From the NCBI GenBank assembly GCA_004193545.1, contig RPGO01000001.1, positions 1 through 41,776 of the forward strand: 41,776 nt of DNA, given 5' to 3'. The notes beneath the pieces are model-generated. The model saw only the letters and a program-made list of their open reading frames with translations. It searched no databases and had not been told where the DNA came from. A program made the translations under genes and the position numbers. Below are positions 32,466 through 41,141 of the stretch, in pieces. This DNA is from Candidatus Argoarchaeum ethanivorans. Its GTDB lineage: Archaea > Halobacteriota > Methanosarcinia > Methanosarcinales > EX4572-44. Within the stretch, counting starts at the first letter, position 1, and each line of letters starts with the position of its first letter.

Positions 32466-32547
32466 TAGGAATTTTTAAGACACAGATTAACATCGACTTA
32501 CACTGATTTTACTTTTTCAGTATTTTTACTGGCGAAACCAAACTGTT

Positions 32548-33279
32548 CTATGGAAAAGATGGGTTGTTGTCTGAATACAGGTATGAGTTGACGTATTCTT
32601 CCGGACTTACAACGTTTCCAATTATGATGATTGCGCTTTTGGTAATTTCCGATGCTTCTACTTTATCTGCAATGTCCTTGATCGTGCCGCGTATTATTTT
32701 TTCATCCTTCCACGAGGCATGGTATACAACTGCAACAGGCGTATCCGACGGCATCCTGATCCTTGTCATAATATCCCTGATTTTATCTGTGCCAAGAAAT
32801 AGTGCCATTGTCATGTTGCTATGTTCTGAGAGACTCGCAAGGTCATCGTCTTCGAGTGTCGTGCCTCTTGGTCTTGTGATTATCACGGCTTCTGATACGC
32901 CTTTTAAGGTAAGTTGTGTTTTCAGTGCTGCACTTGCTGCAAAGAGTGATGAGACGCCTGGTATGATCGTAACGTTTAGACCTTTTTGTTCAAGCTCTCT
33001 GATTTGTTCTGTGATTGCACCATAAATGGATGGGTCTCCCGAATGTAGTCTTACAACTGTTTTGCCTTGCAGCGCACTTCCAATCATCAGATCTATTATT
33101 TGATCAAGCTTCATACCATGGCTGTTAACAGTCTCACCTTTTGTGTATTCCAAAAGTTCCTTGTTTACAAGTGAACCTGTATAGATCACCACGTCTGCAA
33201 TTTCAAGCAGTTCCTTCCCGCGCACTGTTATAAGTTTTGCATCACCTGGTCCTGCTCCAACAAAGTATACGGTTTTCAT
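32548..33279 (-). CDS. cbiF: Cobalt-precorrin-4 C11-methyltransferase
   Basis: This 243-residue SAM-dependent tetrapyrrole methylase acts in the anaerobic corrin pathway. It opens with YFVGAGPGDAKLITVRGKEL, the family's SAM-site loop, followed by VVRLHSGDPSIYGAITEQ and TIIPGVSSLFAASAAL, all typical of CbiF/CobM. The ATG overlaps the cbiL stop by 4 bp. It is the third gene of cbiT-cbiL-cbiF; remaining cobalamin genes must lie elsewhere. Cobamides are needed for methyl transfer in methanogen-type metabolism, consistent with the proposed host. Confidence 0.94.
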   Translation of the reverse strand: MKTVYFVGAGPGDAKLITVRGKELLEIADVVIYTGSLVNKELLEYTKGETVNSHGMKLDQIIDLMIGSALQGKTVVRLHSGDPSIYGAITEQIRELEQKGLNVTIIPGVSSLFAASAALKTQLTLKGVSEAVIITRPRGTTLEDDDLASLSEHSNMTMALFLGTDKIRDIMTRIRMPSDTPVAVVYHASWKDEKIIRGTIKDIADKVEASEITKSAIIIIGNVVSPEEYVNSYLYSDNNPSFP

Positions 33280-33878
33280 GGTTTCCTCGCTAATATCATA
33301 CTGAAGTAGCTTCCTTTTTCTGGAAGAACTGTACTGATGTGCTCTTTTTCTGCAAACAAGTTTTCAAGATAGATAAACTCATTGTAGCCCTCTTTTTCCA
33401 GCTCTTTCGCTATTTTTCTTGGTTTTACTGCTTTTAGCACAATCTTTGATTTGTTCTCTGACCCATCAGTAACCTCGAATGAATGATCTATCTGTGTGTT
33501 TGCTCTTGCTGCAAAAGATGTAATAGCACTGACACCAGGTACAGTGATGATTGCTATTTCAGGATATTGTTTACTGATGATACGCCTAAGGTGTGTGAAA
33601 GTCGAGAAGAAGTTTGGGTCTCCAATGACTGCAAAGGATACGAGTTTATCCCGGGCTTGTGATGCGATAATTCTTGCATTTTCCTCCCAGTGCTTCTCCA
33701 GAGTTTCCTGGTTGTATGTCATAGGAAAGGTCAGAATTTCGGATGCAGCGTATGGTTTTATGAGTTTTGCAGCAAGTTTACCAGGAACGTATACTTTTGC
33801 ACTCTGCCCAAGGATTTTTACAGCTTTTAGTGTCAGGAGTTCAGCATCTCCTGGCCCAATACCAACACCTACTAACAT
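33276..33878 (-). CDS. cbiL: Cobalt-factor II C20-methyltransferase
   Basis: The 200-residue enzyme begins MLVGVGIGPGDAELLTLKAV and adds the C20 methyl group to the corrin precursor. Other family signatures are FAVIGDPNFFSTFTHLRRI and ITVPGVSAITSFAARAN. The start is ATG at 33878. Just upstream a 17-bp direct duplication supplies AGGTG as ribosome site. An ATG at 33895, directly after the cbiT stop, opens only a seven-codon peptide. The chain is somewhat shorter than typical CbiL (about 220-240), but the conserved core is complete. Confidence 0.92.
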   Translation of the reverse strand: MLVGVGIGPGDAELLTLKAVKILGQSAKVYVPGKLAAKLIKPYAASEILTFPMTYNQETLEKHWEENARIIASQARDKLVSFAVIGDPNFFSTFTHLRRIISKQYPEIAIITVPGVSAITSFAARANTQIDHSFEVTDGSENKSKIVLKAVKPRKIAKELEKEGYNEFIYLENLFAEKEHISTVLPEKGSYFSMILARKP

Positions 33879-33895
33879 GTAACACCTACTAACAT
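33864..33895 (-). repeat. 17-bp offset duplication at the cbiL start
   Basis: aacacctactaacat occurs at 33864-33878 and again at 33881-33895. The first copy encodes the cbiL start (MLVGV), and the second, upstream, provides its Shine-Dalgarno-like AGGTG and a decoy ATG. The offset is not a multiple of three. Confidence 0.9.
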
Positions 33896-34429
33896 TTATG
33901 TGCCTCCGGTCGCGGCCGTTACAATGTAAACCGGGTTGTAGGGTTTAAACATTGTCTCCCCCTCAAGTGCATAGCTTTTTGATATGCTCACATGGACGGC
34001 TTCAGTGAATATATTGAGGCTGTTCATATACTGGATGGTTTTAGCCACTGTTTCAATTCTTACTGCATTGACCACAATTCTCTTTGCTCCTGCTTTTATT
34101 GAAGCATTAATGCTGTCTTCTATCTGTCTGGTGCCACCTATAAAAGCACAGTCTATTTTCATGCCTTCCAGTGCAATTGATGCCTCATCTTCTATGAGTG
34201 TGACGTTTTTTATGCCGCACTCTTTCAGGTTATATTCTGATGTGCTAATGGCAGTACTTCTATGGTCTATAGCATATATATGCTGTGCTATTTTTGCTGC
34301 TTCTATCGTTACTGCTCCACTCCCGCACCCGATATCCGCCATTGTATCAGTTGATTGCAGTTGCAGTTTTAGAAGACTTATTGCTATTATTTCCGGTTTT
34401 GTCGGACCTCCACTGCATTTTTTTATCAT
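33896..34429 (-). CDS. cbiT: Cobalt-precorrin-6B C15-methyltransferase (decarboxylating)
   Basis: The 177-residue Rossmann methyltransferase has the N-terminal GGPTKPEIIAISLLKL and the SAM motif MADIGCGSGAVTIEAAK of CbiT, followed by IDCAFIGGTRQIEDSI. It methylates C15 and decarboxylates the ring. It is first in the cbiTLF operon. A TATA box (TTATGTATA, 34460-34452 on the minus strand) is centred 27 nt before the ATG, so the transcript is probably leaderless. The upstream spacer is divergent with psmB. Confidence 0.93.
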   Translation of the reverse strand: MIKKCSGGPTKPEIIAISLLKLQLQSTDTMADIGCGSGAVTIEAAKIAQHIYAIDHRSTAISTSEYNLKECGIKNVTLIEDEASIALEGMKIDCAFIGGTRQIEDSINASIKAGAKRIVVNAVRIETVAKTIQYMNSLNIFTEAVHVSISKSYALEGETMFKPYNPVYIVTAATGGT

Positions 34430-34451
34430 GACAATAACATACCATATAGAG

Positions 34452-34460
34452 TATACATAA
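34452..34460 (-). promoter_or_regulatory. TATA box of the cbiTLF operon
   Basis: TTATGTATA on the minus strand is 27 nt upstream of the cbiT ATG, with a purine-rich BRE-like ATAAGG before it. Confidence 0.6.
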
Positions 34461-34612
34461 CCTTATCGTTTCACGAGGTATCATTGAGGCTGTCAAATTT
34501 CCGAGGTGATCTAATAGCCTCAGTGCGACAAGTTGAAGCACAAGCTTTATATGACGTATGAATATACTACGTACTTGACTGATTTTTCTATTTTTATTTA
34601 GAGGTATAATGA

Positions 34613-35245
34613 ATGGAAGATAATAAACAACTTAAAGGCACGACTACCATAGGTTTAGTGTGTGATGGCGGTGTGGTTTTGGCATCTGAAAGTAGAGCCA
34701 CGATGGGCAATTTTATTGCAAGCTATGAAGCCAAGAAAGTGTATAAAATAGACAGGTTGGTTGGGATGACTACAGCCGGATCTGTCGGCGATTCCCAGCA
34801 GCTTGTCAAATGGATTCAGGTGGAATCTAAACTGTATCGGATGAGGCGTAATGACTATATGACTGTTAAAGGCATTACTACGCTTCTTGCAAACATTTTA
34901 AGCGGCTCAAGGTATTATCCATTTTTGGTTCAGCTTCTCGTTGGAGGCGTAGATAAAAATGGCAGCTCCATATATTCACTTGATCCTCTGGGCGGCTTAA
35001 TAGAAGAAAAAAAGGCAGTAGCAACTGGTTCTGGTTCACCTTTCGCTTATGGCGTACTTGAAGATCGCTATGTCGAAGGCATGAGTATGGACGATGGTGT
35101 GGATCTTGCCATTAGAGCTCTTCACCAGGCAATGAAGAGAGATGCTGGATCTGGTAATCACATCCTTGTTGTAAAAATTACTCCTGAGGAGTATACAGAA
35201 ATCGAAACCAGTTACATAAAGGATGCACAAAACAAGCTGAATTGA
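34613..35245 (+). CDS. psmB: Proteasome beta subunit
   Basis: The precursor starts MEDNKQLKG and is cut before [20 protein letters not shown], exposing the catalytic threonine. Lys33 lies in [11 protein letters not shown], and later [15 protein letters not shown] fits the family. The mature 20S subunit of about 201 residues degrades proteins in the cytoplasm. GAGGT is 7 nt before the ATG; an overlapping ATG at 34609 opens a four-codon frame only. It is followed by aCPSF1, a neighbourhood seen in many methanogens. A TATA-like gaatatacta is near 34559. Confidence 0.95.
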   Translation: MEDNKQLKGTTTIGLVCDGGVVLASESRATMGNFIASYEAKKVYKIDRLVGMTTAGSVGDSQQLVKWIQVESKLYRMRRNDYMTVKGITTLLANILSGSRYYPFLVQLLVGGVDKNGSSIYSLDPLGGLIEEKKAVATGSGSPFAYGVLEDRYVEGMSMDDGVDLAIRALHQAMKRDAGSGNHILVVKITPEEYTEIETSYIKDAQNKLN

Positions 35246-35249
35246 ATGC

Positions 35250-35299
35250 AAATACAAAGAATAATTTGTATTTGATTATTTATTTTTTTATCTATTTTT
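35250..35299 (+). terminator. Hairpin plus T-rich tract between psmB and aCPSF1
   Basis: AAATACAAA (35250-35258) pairs perfectly with TTTGTATTT (35265-35273) over a 6-nt loop, followed by a T-rich run to 35299. It looks like a terminator or attenuator directly upstream of the aCPSF1 start. Confidence 0.65.
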
Positions 35300-35311
35300 G
35301 AAGGAAGTAAG

Positions 35312-37222
35312 ATGATAATTGACGATATTCTAAACGAACTAAGAGCAGTAATTGAAGCGAAACTTCCGGCTGACGCAACCATATCTTCACTGGAGTTTGA
35401 AGGTCCTGATGTGGTAGTGTATACTAAAGAGCCAAGGAAATTCGCAGATAATGCAAATATCATACGTACTATTGCAAAAGGTATGCGAAAACGTATTGTT
35501 GTTAGACCAGATCCTAGTGTGTTGCTGGATCCTGAGGATGCGATAAAAAGAATAAAAAAGATCGTTCCGGAGGATGCAGTAATGACCAACTTTTATTTTA
35601 ACGCTGACACTGGTGAATTAACAATTGAAGCTGAGAAACCAGGTCTTGTTATTGGACGTTTTGGCACAACACTCCGGGAAATTATAAAGGAAGTTAGCTG
35701 GACACCAGCTGTAGCAAGAACCCCGCCAATCAAATCAAATATAGTTGATAACATCAGACAACTGATGCGGACAAGCGTGGATGAACGAAAAACGTTTCTA
35801 AAAGCGATTGGGCGAAAAATTCACCAGGAATGCTCTTCAAAAGATCAGTGGGTGAGATTTACCGCTCTTGGGGGGGCAAGAGAAGTGGGACGAAGCTGTT
35901 TCCTCTTATCCACTCCGGAAAGCAGGGTGCTCATTGATTGCGGCGTCAGTATGAGTTTAGAAAATGGCGCTCCTTATTTGTACGTTCCAGAGGTGAATCC
36001 AATAAGCCAGATAGATGCAGTAGTAATAACTCATGCTCATCTTGATCATAGTGGACTTGTGCCATTGTTATTTAAATATGAATATGACGGCCCAGTATAC
36101 TGTACTCCGCCCACGCGTGATTTAATGGCACTGCTTCAATTGGATTATATTGATGTGTCAGCAAAAGAAGGAAACAAAATACCCTATGAATCTTCAATGG
36201 TGCGTGAGGAGTTAAAACACACAATTCCGCTTAACTATGGGGATGTGACAGATATAGCACCGGATATGAAATTGACATTACATAACAGTGGCCATATCTT
36301 AGGCTCATCAACCACTCACTTTCACATTGGTGATGGTTTGTACAACGTGGCAATAACCGGGGACTTCAAATTCGAAAAAACAAGGCTCTTTGACGCTGCA
36401 ACAAATGAATTTCCACGATTGGAGGCACTCGTAACCGAATCAACTTATGGGGGAGCTAGAGACTTCCAGACACCACGAAGAGATTCAGAACGAAAGCTCC
36501 AGGATGTTGTAAAAAGAACAATAAGAAATAACGGTATTGTACTGATACCAGCGTTCTCAGTAGGACGCAGTCAGGAAGTAATGCTTGTTCTTGAAGAAGC
36601 TATGCGCAAAGGAAATATTCCAGATGTACCAATCTACCTTGATGGCATGATATGGGAAGCTACTGCAATCCACACCACACATCCGGAATACCTGAACAGC
36701 GAGCTTAAAAATATGATCTTTCGTAAAGGACGGAATCCTTTCTTATCCGAGTGTTTTGTGCAGGTTGACTCTTCCAGCATGCGCTCAAAAATCATAAAAG
36801 AGAAAAGTCCGGCAGTCATATTATCCACTTCTGGTATGTTAAATGGCGGCCCTATTATGGAATATCTTGGAAAGCTTGGACCTGATGAGGAAAACACACT
36901 TGTGTTTGTAGGGTACCAGGCTGAAGGAACTCTTGGACGGCGCATACAAAAGGGATGGAAAGAAGTACCAACCAATGCCGAAAATGGCAGAACCGGCACA
37001 ATAAAAATCAACTTGAATGTAGAAACTATTGATGGATTCTCAGGACATTCTGACCGTAAACAGTTAATCGACTACGTTAGAAAAATGCAGCCAAAACCAC
37101 AGTTAATACTAACAGAGCATGGAGATGAAAAAAGTTGTGTCGATCTTGCAAATGGTTTATACAAAAGAACCCATATTGAAACAAGAGCGATGGTCAACCT
37201 TGAAACAGTTCGATTGATATAG
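35312..37222 (+). CDS. fttA: aCPSF1/FttA, KH-domain beta-CASP ribonuclease
   Basis: This 636-residue archaeal CPSF73 homologue cleaves RNA 3' ends and ends transcription. It has two N-terminal KH-type domains (through about 150, with [14 protein letters not shown]). The metallo-beta-lactamase core follows ([32 protein letters not shown], about 240-250; [19 protein letters not shown]). Then comes the beta-CASP cap ([18 protein letters not shown]), with [15 protein letters not shown] and SGHSDRKQL near the end. All metal ligands look intact. GGAAG precedes the ATG. The unusual hairpin/T-rich region just upstream could let the protein affect its own mRNA. Confidence 0.96.
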   Translation: MIIDDILNELRAVIEAKLPADATISSLEFEGPDVVVYTKEPRKFADNANIIRTIAKGMRKRIVVRPDPSVLLDPEDAIKRIKKIVPEDAVMTNFYFNADTGELTIEAEKPGLVIGRFGTTLREIIKEVSWTPAVARTPPIKSNIVDNIRQLMRTSVDERKTFLKAIGRKIHQECSSKDQWVRFTALGGAREVGRSCFLLSTPESRVLIDCGVSMSLENGAPYLYVPEVNPISQIDAVVITHAHLDHSGLVPLLFKYEYDGPVYCTPPTRDLMALLQLDYIDVSAKEGNKIPYESSMVREELKHTIPLNYGDVTDIAPDMKLTLHNSGHILGSSTTHFHIGDGLYNVAITGDFKFEKTRLFDAATNEFPRLEALVTESTYGGARDFQTPRRDSERKLQDVVKRTIRNNGIVLIPAFSVGRSQEVMLVLEEAMRKGNIPDVPIYLDGMIWEATAIHTTHPEYLNSELKNMIFRKGRNPFLSECFVQVDSSSMRSKIIKEKSPAVILSTSGMLNGGPIMEYLGKLGPDEENTLVFVGYQAEGTLGRRIQKGWKEVPTNAENGRTGTIKINLNVETIDGFSGHSDRKQLIDYVRKMQPKPQLILTEHGDEKSCVDLANGLYKRTHIETRAMVNLETVRLI

Positions 37223-37244
37223 GAGCTGTGCTTCCACCTGACTG

Positions 37245-37844
37245 ATGAAAAAAAAGAAGCTTGAAATTCTTCTTGAACAGGTAACTGGTTTCAGGGAGCC
37301 AGATGTTACAAAAGAACAGTATAAAACTCCAGCAACGATTGCTTCTGAACTGCTATACTTTGCTTATATGAATGAAGAACTTGGCGGCATTGTTCTTGAT
37401 CTTGGATGTGGTACAGGAATACTTGGGATCGGTGCAGAACTTCTTGGTGCACAGAGAGTTATAGGGGTGGATAGCGATATAAAAGCAATACACACTGCAC
37501 AGCAAAATGCAGCTTCTTTGAACTGCAAAAATATTGATTTTGTCTGCTGTGACATGAACCAATTCTGTGGGAGGGCAGACACAACTATTATGAATCCGCC
37601 GTTTGGAGCCCAGGTTAAAGGCAGTGATCGCATTTTTTTAAAAAGGGCTGGAGAAGCAAGTAATGTCATTTACTCGATACACAATAAAGGCAGTGCAAAT
37701 TTCGTGCAAAACTATATTGCAGCTTCTACCATAACAGATATAAAAAGAATAAAATTTATAATACCACATACTTTCAAGTTTCACACAAAAGAGCAAAAAT
37801 TAATCGATGCGGAAATATATAGAATAGAGGTTGCAAGGGCATAA
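37245..37844 (+). CDS. METTL5-like N6-adenine RNA methyltransferase
   Basis: The 199-residue protein has the SAM motif IVLDLGCGTGILGIGAEL and the amino-methylase motif TTIMNPPFGAQVKGSDR, with TPATIASELLYFAY before them. This arrangement matches archaeal COG2263/METTL5-type enzymes, which methylate an adenine in small-subunit rRNA. It follows fttA by 22 bp and may share its transcript. The ribosome site is not obvious; GGAG lies about 20 nt before the ATG. Confidence 0.88.
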   Translation: MKKKKLEILLEQVTGFREPDVTKEQYKTPATIASELLYFAYMNEELGGIVLDLGCGTGILGIGAELLGAQRVIGVDSDIKAIHTAQQNAASLNCKNIDFVCCDMNQFCGRADTTIMNPPFGAQVKGSDRIFLKRAGEASNVIYSIHNKGSANFVQNYIAASTITDIKRIKFIIPHTFKFHTKEQKLIDAEIYRIEVARA

Positions 37845-37938
37845 ACGAAACTAAAGTTAAGAGAAAACGATACAGATTCAATGTTTAGAATGGCAAGATA
37901 ATCGAGTTCCTGCCGAGTCTGGCAAAAAGAGAAATTAA

Positions 37939-38073
37939 ACTGGGGGGTGCAAAAGAAGGAGTAGCGAAGAGTGTGACATCAAAATAAAGGATGAAAAGCT
38001 GAAAAAATTGTTAAAAGAGTCGATGGAAGAGGACATCAAGCTACTAAAGGAGTTAGCAGAGTATTGGTGCTGA
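37939..38073 (+). pseudogene. Possible remnant of a small charged-helix protein
   Basis: A frame bounded by stops reads CDIKIKDEKLKKLLKESMEE and continues LKELAEYWC, without an ATG at its beginning. The pattern resembles small antitoxin-like or coiled-coil proteins. It could be the tail of a decayed gene; no toxin partner is nearby. The remainder of the 37845-38138 spacer holds a TATA-like atttatata near 38105. Confidence 0.3.
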
Positions 38074-38213
38074 TGAGATTGACTCTTAACTCCAGCGAAA
38101 CGTACATTTATATACTTCAATACTATTAAGATAAAGTGATGAAGATAATGACAACCATAAAATGCCACATTCTGACTGAATAGTGGAACAATAGAGATGT
38201 ATACCAGAAAGTT

Positions 38214-38759
38214 TTGATCATTGGAGTAGTTGATTTATTACTACTTGTAGTGACTTTTTTCTGCAAAAACTACGAAAAGTTAGCCCTCCTTTGTCTTATC
38301 TTATTAAATGTCATAATTTTAGTTATTGTGTACTCATGTAAACAACTAATCAGTTCAAAAGAATACTACTTTAAAAATATTGATGCTAATTATATGGATG
38401 AAAATCTTCTAACCAAACTTTTTGAGATTAGACTAAGAAATGAAAATCAGTATATATTTACATCTCTAGCTTTAATCGCAACTTTTACCTTGACAATAGC
38501 ATTCAATTCTGAAGCATACGACTACCTCAATGGAACAATTCTTTATAGTAGTTTTATAATTATCGCAGAATGCATTATAGGGATATTTGTTTTTTATACT
38601 TTTCGTATGGACAGATCAACCCTCAAGGAGTTGGAAACTCTGTTCGAAGCCAAGAAAAAATTAAGGCAGCTAAAAGATAGTAATATTTTATCACCAACAC
38701 AGGAAACTCCCACGACCAATGAGGGTACTAATGAGCATGAAAATAATAAGGCAGTTTGA
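38214..38759 (+). CDS. Hypothetical membrane protein, 181 aa (possible UAG readthrough start at 38139)
   Basis: No family is recognised. The protein has paired N-terminal spans (VVDLLLLVVTFFC; LALLCLILLNVIILVIVYSC), a charged cytoplasmic segment, two further spans (FTSLALIATFTLTIAF; SSFIIIAECIIGIFVFYTF) and a polar tail. The formal start is TTG 38214, with no good ribosome site. In the same frame an ATG at 38139 opens MKIMTTIKCHILTE, then UAG, then WNNRDVYQKVLIIGVVDLL. A TATA box (38105-38113) fits that upstream ATG well. Either a nonsense mutation cut the N-terminus or the UAG is read through. Confidence 0.65.
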   Translation: MIIGVVDLLLLVVTFFCKNYEKLALLCLILLNVIILVIVYSCKQLISSKEYYFKNIDANYMDENLLTKLFEIRLRNENQYIFTSLALIATFTLTIAFNSEAYDYLNGTILYSSFIIIAECIIGIFVFYTFRMDRSTLKELETLFEAKKKLRQLKDSNILSPTQETPTTNEGTNEHENNKAV

Positions 38760-38874
38760 AGTGCTTTAATAAATTTATATCGACCTTGGATAAACACGTG
38801 GATAAAATTACAAACTACTTTATCAACCGACAAACGAGTGGATTTGTAACAGTACTTATTTCTGCTCACGTTGT

Positions 38875-39879
38875 GTGTGGGTTGATGTGAATGCTATTGT
38901 AACCAACCAAATTACCAAGTCCTTTAACGGTTTTATCGCAGTAAACGAAATAGATATCAGTGTGAAGGAAGGAGAGTTGTTCGGCTTGCTTGGTCCGAAT
39001 GGTGCTGGAAAGACCACGCTTATTAACCTGCTCTCAACAATGACTCGTCCCACTTCAGGCACTGGAACTGTGAACGGTTTTGATGTGGTGCATGATTCTG
39101 CTTCTGTGCGTGCTGTAATTGGAGTGGTGTTTCAAAGCAGCACGCTTGATGAGCAGCTCACAGGGTTGGAGAATCTCGATCTTCATGGACGACTGTATGG
39201 GCTATCTGCAAGTCTTAGAAAGAAGAGGATAGATGAAGTGCTCGACCTGGTGGAACTTTCACACAAGAGCAAAATTTTAGTCAAAACCTACTCAGGGGGC
39301 ATGATTCGCCGTCTTGAGATTGCACGCGGGTTGATGCACCACCCAAAAGTGCTATTCTTGGATGAGCCAACGCTCGGGCTTGACCCACAGACCAGACTTC
39401 ATATCTGGGATTATATTCGTCGTCTTAATCGTGAAGAAGGCATTACTATAGTACTTACAACACATTACATGGAAGAGGCTGACAACCTGTGTGATCGTAT
39501 TGCGATAATCGACAACGGGCGGGTTGTAGCACTGGATACACCGGAAAAATTGAAAAGTGCACTTGGCGGTGATGTGATTATTCTTACGCTGGACACCCCC
39601 GAAGATGCAAAAAAATTTTCCAGAGTTTGTAAAGAGACTGGTTATGTCTCTATCTCTACTAAGGATCAAACAGTGTACATTAGTGTCAAAAAAAGTGAAG
39701 AGGCAGTACCAGAGGTGTTCAGAACAGCTTTCACGTCTGGTACCAACATCCGGTCAATAACTATGAGAAAATCAACACTGGATGATATATTTATTCACTA
39801 CACTGGTCGTGGTATCAGAGATGAACTCGTGGATGATATTACCTATATGAAGTATAAACTACAAACAAAGAGACGATAA
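38875..39879 (+). CDS. ABC-2 exporter ATPase (DrrA/CcmA type)
   Basis: This 334-residue ATPase powers export together with the next gene. Walker A is LLGPNGAGKTTLINLL, the ABC signature YSGGMIRRLEIARGL, Walker B VLFLDEPTLGLDPQTRL, and the H-loop VLTTHYMEEADNLCD. A C-terminal domain ends in STLDDIFIHYTGRGIRDE, characteristic of DrrA-like drug/lipid exporters. The start is GTG 38875 or GTG 38887; neither has a strong ribosome site. The permease starts one base after the stop. The substrate is unknown. Confidence 0.94.
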   Translation: MWVDVNAIVTNQITKSFNGFIAVNEIDISVKEGELFGLLGPNGAGKTTLINLLSTMTRPTSGTGTVNGFDVVHDSASVRAVIGVVFQSSTLDEQLTGLENLDLHGRLYGLSASLRKKRIDEVLDLVELSHKSKILVKTYSGGMIRRLEIARGLMHHPKVLFLDEPTLGLDPQTRLHIWDYIRRLNREEGITIVLTTHYMEEADNLCDRIAIIDNGRVVALDTPEKLKSALGGDVIILTLDTPEDAKKFSRVCKETGYVSISTKDQTVYISVKKSEEAVPEVFRTAFTSGTNIRSITMRKSTLDDIFIHYTGRGIRDELVDDITYMKYKLQTKRR

Positions 39880-39880
39880 T

Positions 39881-40636
39881 ATGGATGCAATGCTTTCTTT
39901 TCAAACGGTTTACACGATGTGGCTTCGAGAGATGTTGCGATTTAAACGAGCCAAATCAAGGATTGTAGGCTCACTTGCAACGCCTTTATTTTTCCTTATC
40001 ATTCTTGGCACAGCCATGGGTTCAAGCTACAATATTGAAAATTATAAAGAATTTATGGCGCCTGGTATTATTGCCATGGTCCTGTTATTCTCCTCCATCT
40101 TTGGAGGCATATCTGTCATGTGGGACCGTGAATTTGGATTTTTAAAGGAAATCCTGATAGCTCCGGTGAATCGCTTTTGCATTGCTCTTGGTAAAGCATT
40201 TGGAGGAGTAACCACTGCCATGATACAGGGGGTACTTTTGATGATTATTGCTAATATCATCGGCGTGCACTACAAATCACTACTTGGTATGCTGCTCTCT
40301 ATTCCTATCATGTTTATCATTGGAATTGGTTTTATCAGTCTTGGTATCGCTCTTGCCTCAAAAATTGAAAGTCATGAAGGATTCCAGATGGTAATGAGCT
40401 TTCTTACGATGCCGCTGGTATTATTAAGCGGGGCTTTTTTTCCACTATCAAAACTTCCGGACTGGCTTAGAATAGCAGTGCACCTGAATCCGCTCACGTA
40501 TGGAGTGGAGGCACTTCGCTTTACACTAATTGGCGAATCGGAAATATCAATCGTTGTGTGCCTGGTTGTGCTCACGTCCTTTGCAATTACCACAACTGCC
40601 ATTGGAGGCTGGTTGTTTGGACGAATGGAAGTATAA
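39881..40636 (+). CDS. ABC-2 type permease (DrrB/NodJ family)
   Basis: The 251-residue integral membrane protein has six predicted spans. It begins FQTVYTMWLREMLRFKRAKS and contains PLFFLIILGTAMGSSY, ISVMWDREFGFLKEILIAPV and the family signature FLTMPLVLLSGAFFPLSKLP, followed by HLNPLTYGVEALRF. It forms the channel of the exporter with the preceding ATPase. Start is ATG 39881; ATG 39890 is also possible. Typical length and complete family motifs indicate a working transporter. Confidence 0.93.
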   Translation: MDAMLSFQTVYTMWLREMLRFKRAKSRIVGSLATPLFFLIILGTAMGSSYNIENYKEFMAPGIIAMVLLFSSIFGGISVMWDREFGFLKEILIAPVNRFCIALGKAFGGVTTAMIQGVLLMIIANIIGVHYKSLLGMLLSIPIMFIIGIGFISLGIALASKIESHEGFQMVMSFLTMPLVLLSGAFFPLSKLPDWLRIAVHLNPLTYGVEALRFTLIGESEISIVVCLVVLTSFAITTTAIGGWLFGRMEV

Positions 40637-40856
40637 ATCACATATCCCATTTTGAAAAACGGGGCATCCGCGGACTGGAGGTTATGTGCTTGGTGCAAGC
40701 GCAGACGAGGGGGGTGGGTGGGTGTTCTTCGATAAATAGCTCTGAGCACTCATATATCTAACATCTTACTCATCGTTTCACGTGTGAAGGGAGTTGTTGA
40801 GGGCAATATGGATGAAGCGTAGCGAATTTTTTATACGATATTATGCGATGTACTCT
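40637..40856. other. Spacer after the ABC exporter with a G-rich run
   Basis: No ORF is supported here. The plus strand has a run of G6-T-G3-T-G3-T near 40708-40724, unusual in this AT-rich window. It might form a quadruplex-like structure but is too short on paper for a firm call. Confidence 0.4.
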
Positions 40857-41048
40857 TCAGATAAAAGTCTCATCCAAAAGTTTGGCTCTATACGTTGGAT
40901 TCATTATAGCTTCGTAGACAATTGGTTCATGATATCGCTTAAATCCGGATATTTTACCACGTTCTAACTCTGATAACACTGCTTTTTTCCAATAAATTTT
41001 TATATTTTCATAAAACTTAATTCTATCTGTTCTTTCAAAGACTAACGG
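40857..41048 (-). pseudogene. Orphan ORF fragment, about 63 aa
   Basis: A minus-strand frame without ATG at its head reads VFERTDRIKFYENIKIYWKK and YHEPIVYEAIMNPTYRAKLL, ending DETFI and a stop at 40857. It looks like the C-terminal part of a real protein, but I cannot name it. It may have been broken by the neighbouring IS630 element. Confidence 0.35.
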
Positions 41049-41069
41049 TTAACTTTCATATAGAAGTGG

Positions 41070-41096
41070 GACACTCTTATAGGTGAAATGAGTGTC
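41070..41096. repeat. Inverted repeat near the IS630 3' end
   Basis: GACACTC (41070-41076) and GAGTGTC (41090-41096) are exact complements with a 13-nt spacer. GTGTCTC recurs at 41122. They may belong to the terminal repeat of the IS630 element; the other end is outside the window. Confidence 0.45.
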
Positions 41097-41141
41097 TAAA
41101 ATGAACAAAAAGTTGTTACTAGTGTCTCGACAATTTAGTTC

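Noticed and set aside
40708-40724. G-quadruplex regulator
   Set aside because: Only three clear G-runs with single-T loops plus a G6 run are present; suggestive but not enough to call a functional element.
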